Shown here in pieces: positions 1 to 9,515 of a DNA stretch of 64,000 nt. The position numbers were made by a program, and so were the translations under genes. The first letter of the stretch is position 1. Each line of letters starts with the position of its first letter. This DNA comes from Lamellibrachia columna (taxonomy: Eukaryota > Annelida > Polychaeta > Sabellida > Siboglinidae), in assembly GCA_963662155.1 (NCBI GenBank), contig OY759270.1, forward strand, positions 51,624,971 to 51,688,970, given 5' to 3'. Under the pieces are notes generated by a model. The model was not told the DNA's origin, made no database searches, and worked only from the letters and a program-made list of their open reading frames with translations.

Positions 1-281
1 TAGCAGTTACACAATCTGTAGACAATTTGTTCCATTCATTTATTGTCCTCTGTGAGAACGAGTGCTTCCTGATGTCCAATCTACATTGATCCTTTACTAA
101 TTTTACCTCATGTCCTCTAGTTCTGCTATCCTTCTTGAGTGAGAAAAACATATTTCTATCAATATTTTCATACCCATTCAATATCTTAAAAACTTCAATC
201 TGATCTCCTCTTAACCTCCTTGTCTCTAGAGTTGTTAAACCACATTCTTTCAGGCGTTCTTCATAACTAAGGTCTCTCAGT
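1..281 (-). mobile_element. CR1-type LINE fragment, cut by window start
   Basis: This segment is colinear with 32053-32333 of the larger CR1 element, with no indel and no mismatch that I could see. It covers the C-terminal end of the RT ORF on the minus strand. It is 5'-truncated at 281, where similarity stops abruptly, and its 3' end lies outside the window. The lack of divergence implies recent insertion of both copies. Confidence 0.9.
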
Positions 282-313
282 GTAAATTATTAAATAAATA
301 CTCATTTAAAAGT

Positions 314-315
314 AG

Positions 316-404
<89 letters not shown>

Positions 405-405
405 A
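314..405. repeat. (TA)n microsatellite
   Basis: About 90 bp of alternating TA with one TG interruption, directly beyond the truncation point of the CR1 fragment. Confidence 0.95.
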
Positions 406-1003
406 AGTAAATAAATTTAAATACAGTATACTTGATGACGCAAATTAAAATAATATAATAATCTGTAATAATATAATGTAATAAACTATATTGAACATTA
501 AAAAAAACTATAAAAATGAGAAATTGTAAACTATCGTAGCAACCTGTTTCAGTGTCACTGGTCATAAAACAATTTGAACATGTGGTTTTTTAGAGTTCGT
601 TTAAACGTCTGTAGGTCCTTAGTGGCGCGCACAGCAACAGGCAGCCGATTCCAGAGTGGGGGTGCCGAAATCCCAAAGGCATGTCTCTCAATCATATGCT
701 TTGAAACCTGTACACTTAGTGTCAAGTGCTGCAGTCTTAAGGAAACGTCTACTTGTGATGATATTCGTTTAATAGCTGAGAACTGTTATTGTATTTCTTT
801 AATTGCCGTGTTAAGATTACTATAGAATATCAAGGTTATCCTCTGTACTGGAATAGTATGAGGTTACCATGTATGGGACACATTGCCTATCGCTGGTTAT
901 TAAGGTAGTCATGGGGATATGTGTGCGTTACAGTACTCGCGTCAAAAGAACCATATGTCTCAAGCAAATCATTCCACACATTCATGTAATCCCACACTCC
1001 CAC
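406..1003. other. No gene identified
   Basis: AT-rich unique sequence. An open stretch at 574-825 has no recognisable motif. A possible minus-strand splice acceptor lies near 861-870, but no convincing exon follows it. Confidence 0.5.
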
Positions 1004-1171
<168 letters not shown>

Positions 1172-1222
1172 TGATGTCGTCATGGAATATGATGGACTGC
1201 GAAGAAGAAGGGTGGCCATTAC

Positions 1223-1321
1223 CTGATTGTTGTTTGTGTGGAGTGCATACTCCCTCTCTGCATAAATCACCTTCATCACAGGTTACAAACCGGCTGCCGC
1301 ACAGTTCTCCGACCTTTTTCA
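1223..1321 (-). CDS. Cysteine-rich secreted protein, exon 3 (partial gene)
   Basis: A 99-bp minus-strand exon of phase 1-1. It follows a strong acceptor (pyrimidine-rich tract ending TTTGTGCAG) and ends at a TCAG|GTAATG donor. It encodes 33 residues with four cysteines in the pattern LCGSRFVTCDEGDLCREGVC, like the C-x(6)-C-x(5)-C spacing of small EB/EGF-like or dickkopf-like modules. Entering with two bases (TG) it completes the single C left by the exon at 4228-4377, so the two join in frame. I infer it is the third exon of the same secreted protein. The following exon is not identified. The wide membrane-like frame on its upstream side is intron read through. Confidence 0.6.
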
Positions 1322-1756
1322 CTGCACAAACAATCAACAACATCGCATGCATTACTAACATTATTTTCGTATGGCTAATTATTGACGAGGATACTTACTA
1401 AGTTTTTAGTAATAATTGTTTAGGTAAATAATTATATAAATTCCACTGTATATAGTATTAGGCAGACATTCGATCAAAATAAATAACTATGCATTATTTA
1501 TCAAAATAAATAACTATACATTATTTATCGAAACAAACTACCTATAAAATGTTGGTCTTCTGTTTACCTTAGTGAATGGCTTTATGTAAATAATAACACT
1601 AAGTAATATTTTTGTATACGCTTACTCAACTAGACCAGTTCTTACTTTTCTCTTTCTATACGGGAGACCGGGACTAGTTGTTGTAATGTTCAGTTAATGT
1701 AACTTTTTAACAATATTTATTAATTGCTTAAATAGGGATGTGCCATTAAAAAGTAA
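1322..1756. other. Intron or spacer, AT-rich
   Basis: No gene seen. A 28-bp tandem duplication (core AAATAAATAACTATRCATTA) lies at about 1474-1530. Confidence 0.5.
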
Positions 1757-1925
1757 AAAGATTTAACAAGTTTGCACATCCAAGACAAAACATCCAGATG
1801 GCTAGTAGACAATGAAGCCATTGGCTTATCGAGAGTCCTAATTTTTTTCATTTATATATAACCCGCCCTTCTGAGAGAGTTGTCAATGTTGTTTGACGCT
1901 GCTAGCATTTACAGTAGTGGTTACA
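1757..1925 (-). mobile_element. CR1 3'-end fragment, diverged
   Basis: It resembles 31895-32060, the 3' untranslated end of the CR1 copy. The shared blocks are the ATTTAACAAG terminal motif, GCCATTGGCTTATCGAGAGT and AACCCGCCC. It carries several substitutions and small indels, so it is older than the copy at 1-281. Confidence 0.8.
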
Positions 1926-2005
1926 TACCAAGACGCTATAGGCTTTACATGTGAAGCAAAGCGTTCACACGTCGTGCTTAAATCAACTGTATTCTTTTAG
2001 TCATT

Positions 2006-2233
2006 GTGCGAGCCGTCGGCGCGAGCCGTCGGCGCGAGCCGTCGGCGCGAGCCGTCGGCGCGAGCCGTCGGCGCGAGCCGTCGGCGCGAGCCGTCGGCGC
2101 GAGCCGTCGGCGCGAGCCGTCGGCGCGAGCCGTCGGCGCGCCGTCGGCGCGAGCCGTCGCTGCGAGCCGTCGCTGCGAGCCGTCGCTGCGAGCCGTCGGC
2201 GCGAGCCGTCGGCGCGAGCCGTCGGTGCGAACC
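2006..2233. repeat. 13-bp minisatellite, about 17 copies
   Basis: The unit is GAGCCGTCGGCGC, very CpG-rich, with a GCTGC variant in later units and one shortened unit near 2140. All three plus frames stay open because neither strand of the unit holds a stop. Confidence 0.95.
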
Positions 2234-2640
2234 GCCCGAGCGTTTCAGGTTAACTTCCACTTGGCATAGCCCCTTATTCTATATAGAAGATATTTTTCAA
2301 GTTTCATTCACAAAACACGAAAAGTGGCAGCGTGAGATGATATTATGTGGGCATAGCATAAACAGTTTTATGTAGTTAAAAAGTTAATTTCGTCTTCTTA
2401 TTTCTCTATTTTTGGACAGTGTGTCCGCTGGTGGACTTCTAACCAACTACTGTGGATGGTATCTCCATATGTGTGCTATGGTTTCGTAAGACTACTCTGT
2501 AGCAACGTGCCCTGTGTACAACTAGCTCCGGTCTCCCCTATTAGTAAATCAGCTACCTAGTGCGTATAACTTTGGGAACATCTACGTGCCGGTTTAACAG
2601 AGATTCCTTATCGGGAGATGGTTCTTGCGTACAGCAATGA
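2234..2640. other. No gene identified
   Basis: Unique sequence between two arrays, presumably within the long intron of the minus-strand cysteine-rich gene. Nothing recognisable. Confidence 0.5.
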
Positions 2641-2649
2641 CTTTGCCCT

Positions 2650-4230
2650 CAAATGGAGATGCCACGTGTGGACCAGCGCCCTTCACTGCAGTAACTCACG
2701 TCTGGACCAGCGCCCTTCACTGCAGTGACTCACGTCTGGACCAGCGCCCTTCACTGCTGTAACTCACGTCTGGACCAGCGCCCTTCACTGCAGTGACTCA
2801 CGTCTGGACCAGCGCCCTTCATGCTGTAACTCACGTCTGGACCAGCGCCTTTCACTGCAGTGATTCACGCCTGGACCAGCGCCCTTCACTGCAGTCACTC
2901 ACGTCTGGACCAGCGCCCTTCACTGCAGTAACTCACGCCTGGACCAGCGCCCTTCACTGCAGTAACTCACGCCTGGACCAGCGCCCTTCACTGCAGAAAC
3001 TCACGTCTGGACCAGCGCCCTTCACTGCAGTAACTCACGTCTGGACCAGCGCCCTTCACTGCAGTAACTCACGCCTGGACCAGCGCCCTTCACTGCAGTA
3101 ACTCACGCCTGGACCAGCGCCCTTCACTGCAGTAACTCACGCCTGGACCAGCGCCCTTCACTGCAGTAACTCACGCCTGGACCAGCGCCCTTCACTGCAG
3201 TAACTCACGCCTGGGCCAGCGCCCTTCACTGCAGTAACTCACGCCTGGACCAGCGCCGTTCACTGCAGTAACTCACGCCTGGACCAGCGCCTTTCACTGC
3301 AGTAACTCACGCCTGGACCAGCGCCCTTCACTGCAGTAACTCACGCCTGGACCAGCGCCCTTCACTGCAGAAACTCACGTCTGGACCAGCGCCCTTCACT
3401 GCAGTAGCTCACGCCTGGACCAGCGCCCTTAACTGCAGTAACTCACGTCCGGACCAGCGCCCTTCACTGCAGTAACTCACGCCTGGACCAGCGCCCTTCA
3501 CTGCAGTAACTCACGCCTGGACCAGCGCCCTTCACTGCAGTAACTCACGCCTGGACCAGCGCCCTTCACTGCAGTAACTCACGCCTGGACCAGCGCCCTT
3601 CACTGCAGTAACTCACGCCTGGGCCAGCGCCCTTCACTGCAGTAACTCACGCCTGGACCAGCGCCGTTCACTGCAGTAACTCACGCCTGGACCAGCGCCC
3701 TTCACTGCAGTAACTCACGCCTGGACCAGCGCCCTTCACTGCAGTAACTCACGCCTGGCCAGCGCCCTTCACTGCAGTTACTCACGCCTGGACCAGCGCC
3801 CTTCACTGCAGTGACTCACGTCTGGACCAGCGCCCTTCACTGCAGTGACTCACGCCTGGACCAGCGCCCTTCACTGCAGTCACTCACGCCTGGACCAGCG
3901 CCCTTCACTGCAGTCACTCACGCCTGGACCAGCGCCCTTCACTGCAGTAACTCACGCCTGGACCAGCGCCCTTCACTGCAGTAACTCACGCCTGGACCAG
4001 CGCCATTCACTGCAGTAACTCACGCCTGGACCAGCGCCCTTCACTGCAGTAACTCACGCCTGGACCAGCGCCCTTCACTGCAGTAACTCACGTCTGGACC
4101 AGCGCCCTTCACTGCAGTAACTCACGTCTGGACCAGCGCCCTTCACTGCAGTAACTCACGTCTGGACCAACGCCCTTCACTGCAATAACTCACGTCTGGA
4201 CCAGCGCCCTTCACTGCAGTAACTCACGTT
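2650..4230 (-). repeat. 34-bp minisatellite carrying splice-donor copies, about 46 units
   Basis: The plus-strand unit contains CTCACGYCTGGACCAGCGCC and a PstI-like CTGCAG. On the minus strand every unit reads CGTGAGTTACTG, the same string that forms the donor of the exon at 4228-4377 (AAAC|GTGAGTTACTG). The array therefore begins at, and is built from, the exon-intron border. Unit variants are C/T at the GTCTGG position and rare single-base changes. Confidence 0.95.
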
Positions 4231-4377
4231 TCTGACACAACTTTTTGGTTTCGTCGACGATGTAGCCGACGTCACAGAAACACTTCCCTAAGTGACACTG
4301 GTCGAACTTGAGGCACGCGCCGTGGTCGAAGGTGCAGTCTGAGTGGCTTGTACAGTTACCACCGACCACCTCGTCTC
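4228..4377 (-). CDS. Cysteine-rich secreted protein, exon 2 (EB/EGF-like module)
   Basis: A 150-bp minus-strand exon of phase 1-1. It follows an acceptor GATTCCTCCAG and ends in a near-consensus donor GTGAGT. It encodes 50 residues with seven cysteines; key parts are GGNCTSHSDC, HGACLKFDQC and GKCFCDVGYIVDETKKLCQK. The CxC followed by a G-Y/F-x-x-D pattern and final cysteine is typical of EB modules and related EGF-like repeats of secreted invertebrate proteins. Upstream it joins a signal-peptide-like exon and downstream the exon at 1223-1321, all in matching phase. Alternative: a module of a longer receptor whose other exons are outside the window. The molecular role is unknown. Confidence 0.7.
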
Positions 4378-4905
4378 CTGGAGGAATCAACGTCACATGT
4401 ATATAACCACCGACGTCTTTTACTGGCACACACCAGGGAATTTTTTGTGAATTTCCACATATGAAGCCCTTTCATGTCGAATCAGTATTTGTTCTTTTGC
4501 AAGTGCACCCATTAAATCAGTGCTATTATTTTGCCAGCGTAATATGTCGCTAATTAATACGTTAATTGTACTTTCTTATTTCCTTTCAATAGTTTATCGA
4601 AACTGAAATCATACCGTCCTACTATTCGCGCATATTACAAATGTTGTAAGATTATTGAGGATTAGTTCATCACGTCGGCTTAATTGGCTGAAGACAATGG
4701 TGAACGTGGTATAGTGTGGGCGAAACTAAGGGTTTCTTTATTCACCAAGTATTCCATGTGAACAAAGTGCACCGTGCAATTCCTTATGCTTAGTGTTAAC
4801 GGGGATCGGAAAGGGTGTTTCGCTACTGTTGAACGTAGACCCTGTGAGGCCGTCACCACAACAGTGGCGCATCAAATAAACTACCACCTCACCATAGTAA
4901 CTTAC
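4378..4905. other. Intron of the cysteine-rich gene
   Basis: Unique sequence between the acceptor of exon 2 and the donor of the signal-peptide exon, both read on the minus strand. A plus-strand open stretch at 4774-4989 appears to be a shadow. Confidence 0.5.
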
Positions 4906-4957
4906 CATGGTTGGAGTTCACCATCGCCGCCCCAAACAGCAGGTAAAAACACGCTTT
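4906..4957 (-). CDS. Cysteine-rich secreted protein, signal-peptide exon
   Basis: A 52-bp minus-strand exon between a very good acceptor (TTTATGATATTTGCAG) and a consensus donor (CATG|GTAAGT). Read from phase 0 it gives KACFYLLFGAAMVNSNH plus one base. That is a hydrophobic core with small residues before a likely cleavage site. It ends in phase 1 and so joins the exon at 4228-4377 in frame as a glycine codon. The start methionine must lie in an upstream exon; in-frame read-through upstream meets a stop. A second open frame exists but does not match the phase of the next exon, so I prefer this one. Confidence 0.5.
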
Positions 4958-5443
4958 CTGCAAATATCATAAACCACATAACAGTGTAGGGGCATACGAC
5001 AACAAAATACTACGTTTTGACTTATCAGATCATATTACACCAGTGCTTTACTCGGAATGTGTTTTAAAAGTGGGAGATTCCGGTCATTTCTCTGGTTGAC
5101 TGAGGGCTGACATGTTAACCAGCGCGCCCGATAAGCGCATGCCAAGACTACAAGTGGCGTATTAATTGAGACCAGCACACACAGAACCAACGCACAGTCT
5201 TGAACAAACGTGTTATTTTGACAGAAAGAAGACTAGTGTAGTAAACAAAGACCAACAGATGTTACGTAAGTTGAGTTTGAACGAAAATAGCATGGCCATA
5301 TCCTATTGGCAAGATGCACACAAATATATTCTCATTTAGCGAGTGAATATTGGCAGAATACCAAACTCGTGATGTAGGATTATTTAACAACATGTCGCGG
5401 CCCGTGAAATTACGTTAAGATGCGGTGTGTTCAACAAGGTTTT

Positions 5444-5712
5444 CCTAGTAAGTCACTGGCGCTATGTTCGAAATGAGGGGGATCTGGTGGGTCCAGGACC
5501 CCCATAAGGCAAGAGGGACCTCCCATAAGAAAGAAAAATGTGAGCTTGGGGGTCCCACATTTTATCAAATCTTTTTACAAAAATAGGCGCTAATAGCCAA
5601 TACAGTGAAAAGGAGATTTTTTAAGACGATTTATTTTTCCTGGGGGGGTGACCAATACTTTTAGGGAACCCCCCAAGAATCAGTGGTCATTTCGAACCCT
5701 GCACTGGCGTGA
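5444..5712. mobile_element. Possible MITE-like element
   Basis: Imperfect inverted ends: CACTGGCGCTATGTTCGAAATGA-type sequence at the left (5453-5475) and TCATTTCGAACCCTGCACTGGCG-type sequence at the right (5689-5712). The inside contains GGGTCC/GGACCC palindromes. There is no coding capacity. The target duplication is not clear. Confidence 0.35.
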
Positions 5713-5850
5713 TATTCTTAATTGTAGTTACAATGGGTATGTTTTAGTAACTCTTATAGGTGCATAGGCCAAAAAACGCGACTTTTGTTTCCCTTTAACA
5801 AAAGACTCTTGAGATAGATACAAAATGTTCAATAGAAAATAAGGTTGGTT

Positions 5851-5975
5851 GTGGGAGTAGGTGGGAGTAGGTGGGAGTAGGTGGGAGTAGGTGGGAGTAG
5901 ATGGGAGTAGATGGGAGTAGGTGGGAGTAGGTGGGAGTAGGTGGGAGTAGGTGGGAGTAGGTGGGAGTAGACTCT
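5851..5975. repeat. 10-bp minisatellite GTGGGAGTAG
   Basis: About 12 units with an A variant in two of them. The plus strand has a GGG run every 10 bases, so intrastrand G-quadruplexes are possible. Confidence 0.95.
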
Positions 5976-6030
5976 ACTACCGTCACATGACCTTTCAGAT
6001 AATATGCGTCTATCTAAAGAAATAACAGTA

Positions 6031-6203
6031 AACGTGTGCGTGTGCGTGTGCGTGTGCGTGTGCGTGTGCGTGTGCGTGTGCGTGTGCGTGTGCGTGTGCG
6101 TGTGCGTGTGCGTGTGCGTGTGCGTGTGCGTGTGCGTGTGCGTGTGCGTGTGCGTGTGCGTGTGCGTGTGCGTGTGCGTGTGCGTGTGCGTGTGCGTGTG
6201 CGT
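6031..6203. repeat. (GTGTGC)n hexanucleotide repeat
   Basis: About 28 near-perfect hexamers. Alternating purine-pyrimidine sequence with Z-DNA potential. Confidence 0.95.
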
Positions 6204-6965
6204 TACAAAAACTAAAGTATGGAGACACATGTTTGTATGACGATCACATTTCGGCAAGCAACACATATCACGTCAATTACAGGCAGTTACACGCATCGTT
6301 GAATCCTTCTGTTGTATAGGAACAGGATCAGTATAGATGTCGTGCGGTGTCACAATTCCCTTGGATAAGATGTCGTTGTCACATGAGGCGTTTGAGTGAT
6401 CACTCCGATAAAGTACTGCAACACTATTTTTTTAAGCAATGGTCGTAACATAACGTTACCTATTTATAGTTATCATTTGCACGAACATATGCCTTTTGTG
6501 ATTCATTGACATGGACAATTCGGCCCAAACTAATCTATGACTAAGTGATTCATTGACGACTTTACCTGGAGCATAGACGTTGTTTGTTGTCTACTCTCCG
6601 CCTACCTGACGTACACAAACTGGCCGACCAAAACGTTTTTGTAGCATTAATATCACCCGTGGTTTCTCTCTAACAGCCCTCCAACCAAAAAAGACCTTCC
6701 GCCTCACATTTTACACACAGGACAACGTTGTTCAGTGATGTAGGGGATATTTGCCTTGTATATCCTACCACCATAAATGTCATATAACTGGAGGTACGCA
6801 ATGCGTTAATAGTCCGACATGTTCAATTGTATCGATAGTTACCGTCACGACACATGGAATACGTCTTCATGAATGGACAAGGAGATATCTAATGGATATC
6901 AACCCTCAAATTGTGAAGAGGACGCCTTTATGCTACATGGAAAATTAGTATATCCTATTTGGCAG
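6204..6965. other. No gene identified
   Basis: Unique sequence without a convincing exon. Short open stretches at 6751-6948 have no flanking splice pair. Confidence 0.4.
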
Positions 6966-7056
6966 TATAGAAGTACACGGACCCGTTTCCAGTCAAATTG
7001 CGTAACATTTGTGTTCGCGTGTGCGACTTTGATTCTGACTGTGATTGTTGGCGGCG
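6966..7056 (+). CDS. Candidate transmembrane exon
   Basis: A plus-strand open stretch after a good acceptor (TCCTATTTGGCAG; an alternative acceptor CCCGTTTCCAG would start it at 6993). It ends in a consensus donor GGCG|GTAAGT at 7057. In phase 0 it encodes NCVTFVFACATLILTVIVGG, a clear single hydrophobic segment, ending with one extra base. I infer a membrane-spanning exon of a plus-strand gene. No partner exon was identified, so the call rests on splice signals and hydrophobicity alone. Confidence 0.35.
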
Positions 7057-7364
7057 GTAAGTCTAAGCTGAGATCATTGAAACGGTAAAGAGGAAGTAGC
7101 ATGGTGACAGTGACGTCATACCAGTGTTGTAGACCAGGAAAACATGTGTATATGTAGGCTGAACCGGTCGATCACCGTGACTTAGTCGTCCAGATCAACT
7201 GGTTTTCAATGTCTTCTTTTCTGGCCATCACCAGCGCTTTTCATTTAAAACCACGAACGAATGTATACGTTGAAAACACATTAAAGATACTAAACTAAAC
7301 TACATATAAATATAAAGACACGTATAATATAAATATTTTGTGAAATATCATCATGGAATATGTG

Positions 7365-7620
7365 GCGTGCGATATCAGCCCGTCAGCATATACGCTTGTA
7401 AGCCCGTCAGCGAATCATTATGTCAGCATATCAATATTACAGCCTATCAGTCTGTCAGCCTGTCGGTCTGTCAGCTTATCAATATGGCAGCTTATCAGCG
7501 TTGGCCTGTTTGCCTGTTAGCCCGTCAGCGTATCTGTCTGCCAGCCTGTCATCATGCCAACCTGACAGCCTGCCTGCTGCCAGCCTGCCTGCTGCCAGCC
7601 TGCCAGCCAGCTGCTTCTGT
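7365..7620. repeat. Degenerate CAGCCTGTCAGT-type repeat
   Basis: Short imperfect units built on CAGC(C/A)TRTCAG and CTGCCAGCCTGC, becoming more regular towards 7600. This is an old or low-fidelity array. Confidence 0.7.
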
Positions 7621-7657
7621 CCTAATGCTTTTGACTGAAATCCATAGTTAACAGTGG

Positions 7658-7765
7658 TACTCACCACTTGTGTAATCTTCATCTCCACTCCAGTACTCAC
7701 CACTTGTGTAATCTTCATCTCCACTCCAGTACTCACCACTTGTGTAATCTTCATCTCCACTCCAG
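7658..7765 (-). repeat. 36-bp repeat, 3 units, overlapping an exon end
   Basis: Minus-strand units contain GATGAAGATTACACAAGTG followed by GTGAGTACT, a donor-like site. The right-most unit overlaps the candidate exon 7737-7778, so the exon end and its donor are triplicated. The unit length is a multiple of 3, so read-through also stays open. Confidence 0.9.
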
Positions 7766-7778
7766 AAGTTGTAGTTTG
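7737..7778 (-). CDS. Candidate small exon, minus strand
   Basis: A 42-bp stretch between an acceptor (ATTGAGAGGTAG) and a donor AGTG|GTGAGT, phase 1-1. It encodes NYNFWSGDEDYTS, an acidic aromatic-rich peptide. Its 3' half and donor are repeated twice more downstream. It could be a separate exon or the start of a longer in-frame repeat region. No family recognised. Confidence 0.35.
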
Positions 7779-7941
7779 CTACCTCTCAATATAGTTAACA
7801 CAAATGTTCGCTGCCCTGGGCCGTGAGTGTCACAGTGAGTGGTTTACTTGTGCCACCTTCGCTCTTGCACCACCGACCAGCACAATAGGGAAGACGAACG
7901 AATCGCTGAGGTCCTCGATGACGTGTTTCATACACAAACGT

Positions 7942-8351
7942 CTACACTGTATGTGCCCGACTATACATCCGCAAATCCAGCCGCGTACTCTTTGCAACAG
8001 TGTCGGTGTTTCCCGCTAGAGTGCTTGGACACGGTTCGTTGATTGCGTAAACAGAATAAGGGGCCCTAGGCTGTACCACACATATGTGAATAGCTTCAGT
8101 CAAAAAAACATAGTCGATTGAGTTGTTGACAAGGAAAACCTGCGTGTGGCACCCATATCCAGTCTGACGTCCGACTATCTCTGCTGAAACTTCCTGGTTG
8201 ACTTGGTTGATGTTTGTATCACAATCTGACTCACGCGATATGAAGAATAGCTCTAGCGATCCTTCAGATCTCGTGAATCGAAATGTATCTGGTATATAGA
8301 GATTGTCGCTACGTGAGCCGTGTGTTTGGAGCAAGCTCTCTTGTATGTATT
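7942..8351 (-). CDS. Candidate extracellular-domain exon, minus strand
   Basis: An open minus-strand frame of about 136 residues from an acceptor at 8352 (CCGGATTCAG) in phase 1, ending at a TAG at 7942 unless a donor is used earlier. It contains DTFRFTRSEGSLELFFISR, three cysteines (SRESDC, TGYGCHTQ, HICVV) and alternating hydrophobic strands such as DYVFLTEAIHICVV, which suggests a beta-rich secreted or ectodomain fold. Codon use is balanced, unlike the repeat-derived ORFs around it. Family not recognised. It probably belongs with the other minus-strand exons of this region, but the 3' boundary is unresolved. Confidence 0.4.
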
Positions 8352-8563
8352 CTGAATCCGATCACTAGGTCAGTGGCTTTGTTGTAAGGTCATACGTGTT
8401 GTCTACTCCTCCCTTTCTTGACCTGCTTCGTCTCCTTTAATAGTTTAAGTCTTCTTATTATTATTCACACTTTAGATTATGGCCGTTTGTATATTGATGT
8501 CTCTAATGTGTCTCACATGGCATTTTCCAGTAAAAAATATTAAAATTCAAAAGGGTACCACAC
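8352..8563. other. Spacer or intron, no gene seen
   Basis: AT-rich unique sequence between two minus-strand exon candidates. Confidence 0.5.
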
Positions 8564-8701
8564 CTTAGTGAATTCATATTTCGGTGCTGAATGGTAGGCA
8601 ACTTTCCACAAGACAGGCGCCAAAATTACGACCTGGTAATCGTAATCAGCGAACTCCAGTTCATTGAATGCTACACTCGATACGCCCTTCTTGAGAATCG
8701 C
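8564..8701 (-). CDS. Candidate exon, minus strand
   Basis: A 138-bp minus-strand frame (46 codons, phase 0-0) from acceptor TCTCATATAG to donor AAG|GTGTGG. The other two frames are closed. It includes AFNELEFADYDYQVVILAP and VLWKVAYHSAPKYEFTK, rich in aromatic and beta-forming residues, similar in character to the 7942-8351 exon. Its phase does not match that exon directly, so either a boundary is misplaced or they are not adjacent in the mRNA. No family assigned. Confidence 0.35.
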
Positions 8702-8914
8702 CTATATGAGACATCCAGTGACCGACAGTCAAAAGAAAGACATGGACCTACATTAATAAATTAACTGCTCAACAGTAGATTAGGTCAAACTTCAAATAAA
8801 TAAATATTCCGGGTTTACACACTCTCAAAGTGGCACGGTATCCTGTTACGTTTATATGGTGACTCAACTAACGCCGTCTCTAGTCTCGCTTTAGCCGACT
8901 TGTGCCCGACCTAC

Positions 8915-8998
8915 ATGAACTCGCCGTGAAAAGTGTGTGGCGACCACTGGCGGCAGACACATGGTTTGACTGTCATCCCGGAGTCTGGATAAATGAGG
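8915..8998 (-). CDS. Candidate exon, minus strand
   Basis: An 84-bp minus-strand stretch with acceptor AAATACTGTGCAG and donor TTCAT|GTAGGT, phase 2-2. It encodes LIYPDSGMTVKPCVC followed by RQWSPHTFHGEF. The only open frame has a Cys-x-Cys pair. Possibly part of the same ectodomain gene as 7942-8701. Confidence 0.35.
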
Positions 8999-9029
8999 CT
9001 GCACAGTATTTGTTCTTCTGTGGAGTTAG

Positions 9030-9404
9030 ACGACCAGTGTTAACTTCGAGTGTAATTCAGCACCGTCATATATATTGTAATATAAAAAAATTACACATGT
9101 ACTACTACCGCCTCCTGCCGAAGAAACAAAACAGATAAACATATCGTGTCGATTTACATCGCAACTTCTCCAGTAGCAGATTGGTACGAAACGGTCCGGC
9201 AGAGGGGGCAAGTAGTACGAGGAATGTTCTGCGGGTGCTGGCGTGAAACCTGATATAGCTGGTGCTGGCGTGAAACCTGATATAGGTAATGTTGTAAATA
9301 AGCTACAAACCAATGATACAGAGACAACTGACAGGTTGGCAAAGTTCATCATGCCTGATTTAAAATGTTATGTTCAATTGTCCACCTACTAGTACTACTA
9401 CAAA
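9030..9404. other. No firm gene; short duplication
   Basis: A 24-bp tandem duplication (core GCTGGCGTGAAACCTGATAT) lies at 9236-9285. Minus-strand frames here are open, including a short CPLCRT stretch in one frame, but no splice-bounded exon was found. Confidence 0.4.
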
Positions 9405-9515
9405 CAGAACCACCACCACCACCGCCTCCACTATTACTATTACTAGTATAATAATTATTATTATCATTATTTCTATTATTATTAGTAGTATTATTATTAT
9501 CATTATTATTAGCCG
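9405..9515. repeat. ACC and TTA trinucleotide-rich tract
   Basis: A short (ACC)n run passes into an imperfect (TTA)n tract. Confidence 0.85.

Noticed and set aside
2004..2375. Arg/Ser/Ala-rich ORFs
   Set aside because: Translation of the 13-bp array in all frames.
9154..9342. RING-like CPLCRT fragment
   Set aside because: Only two cysteines of a RING are present and no further zinc ligands occur in frame.
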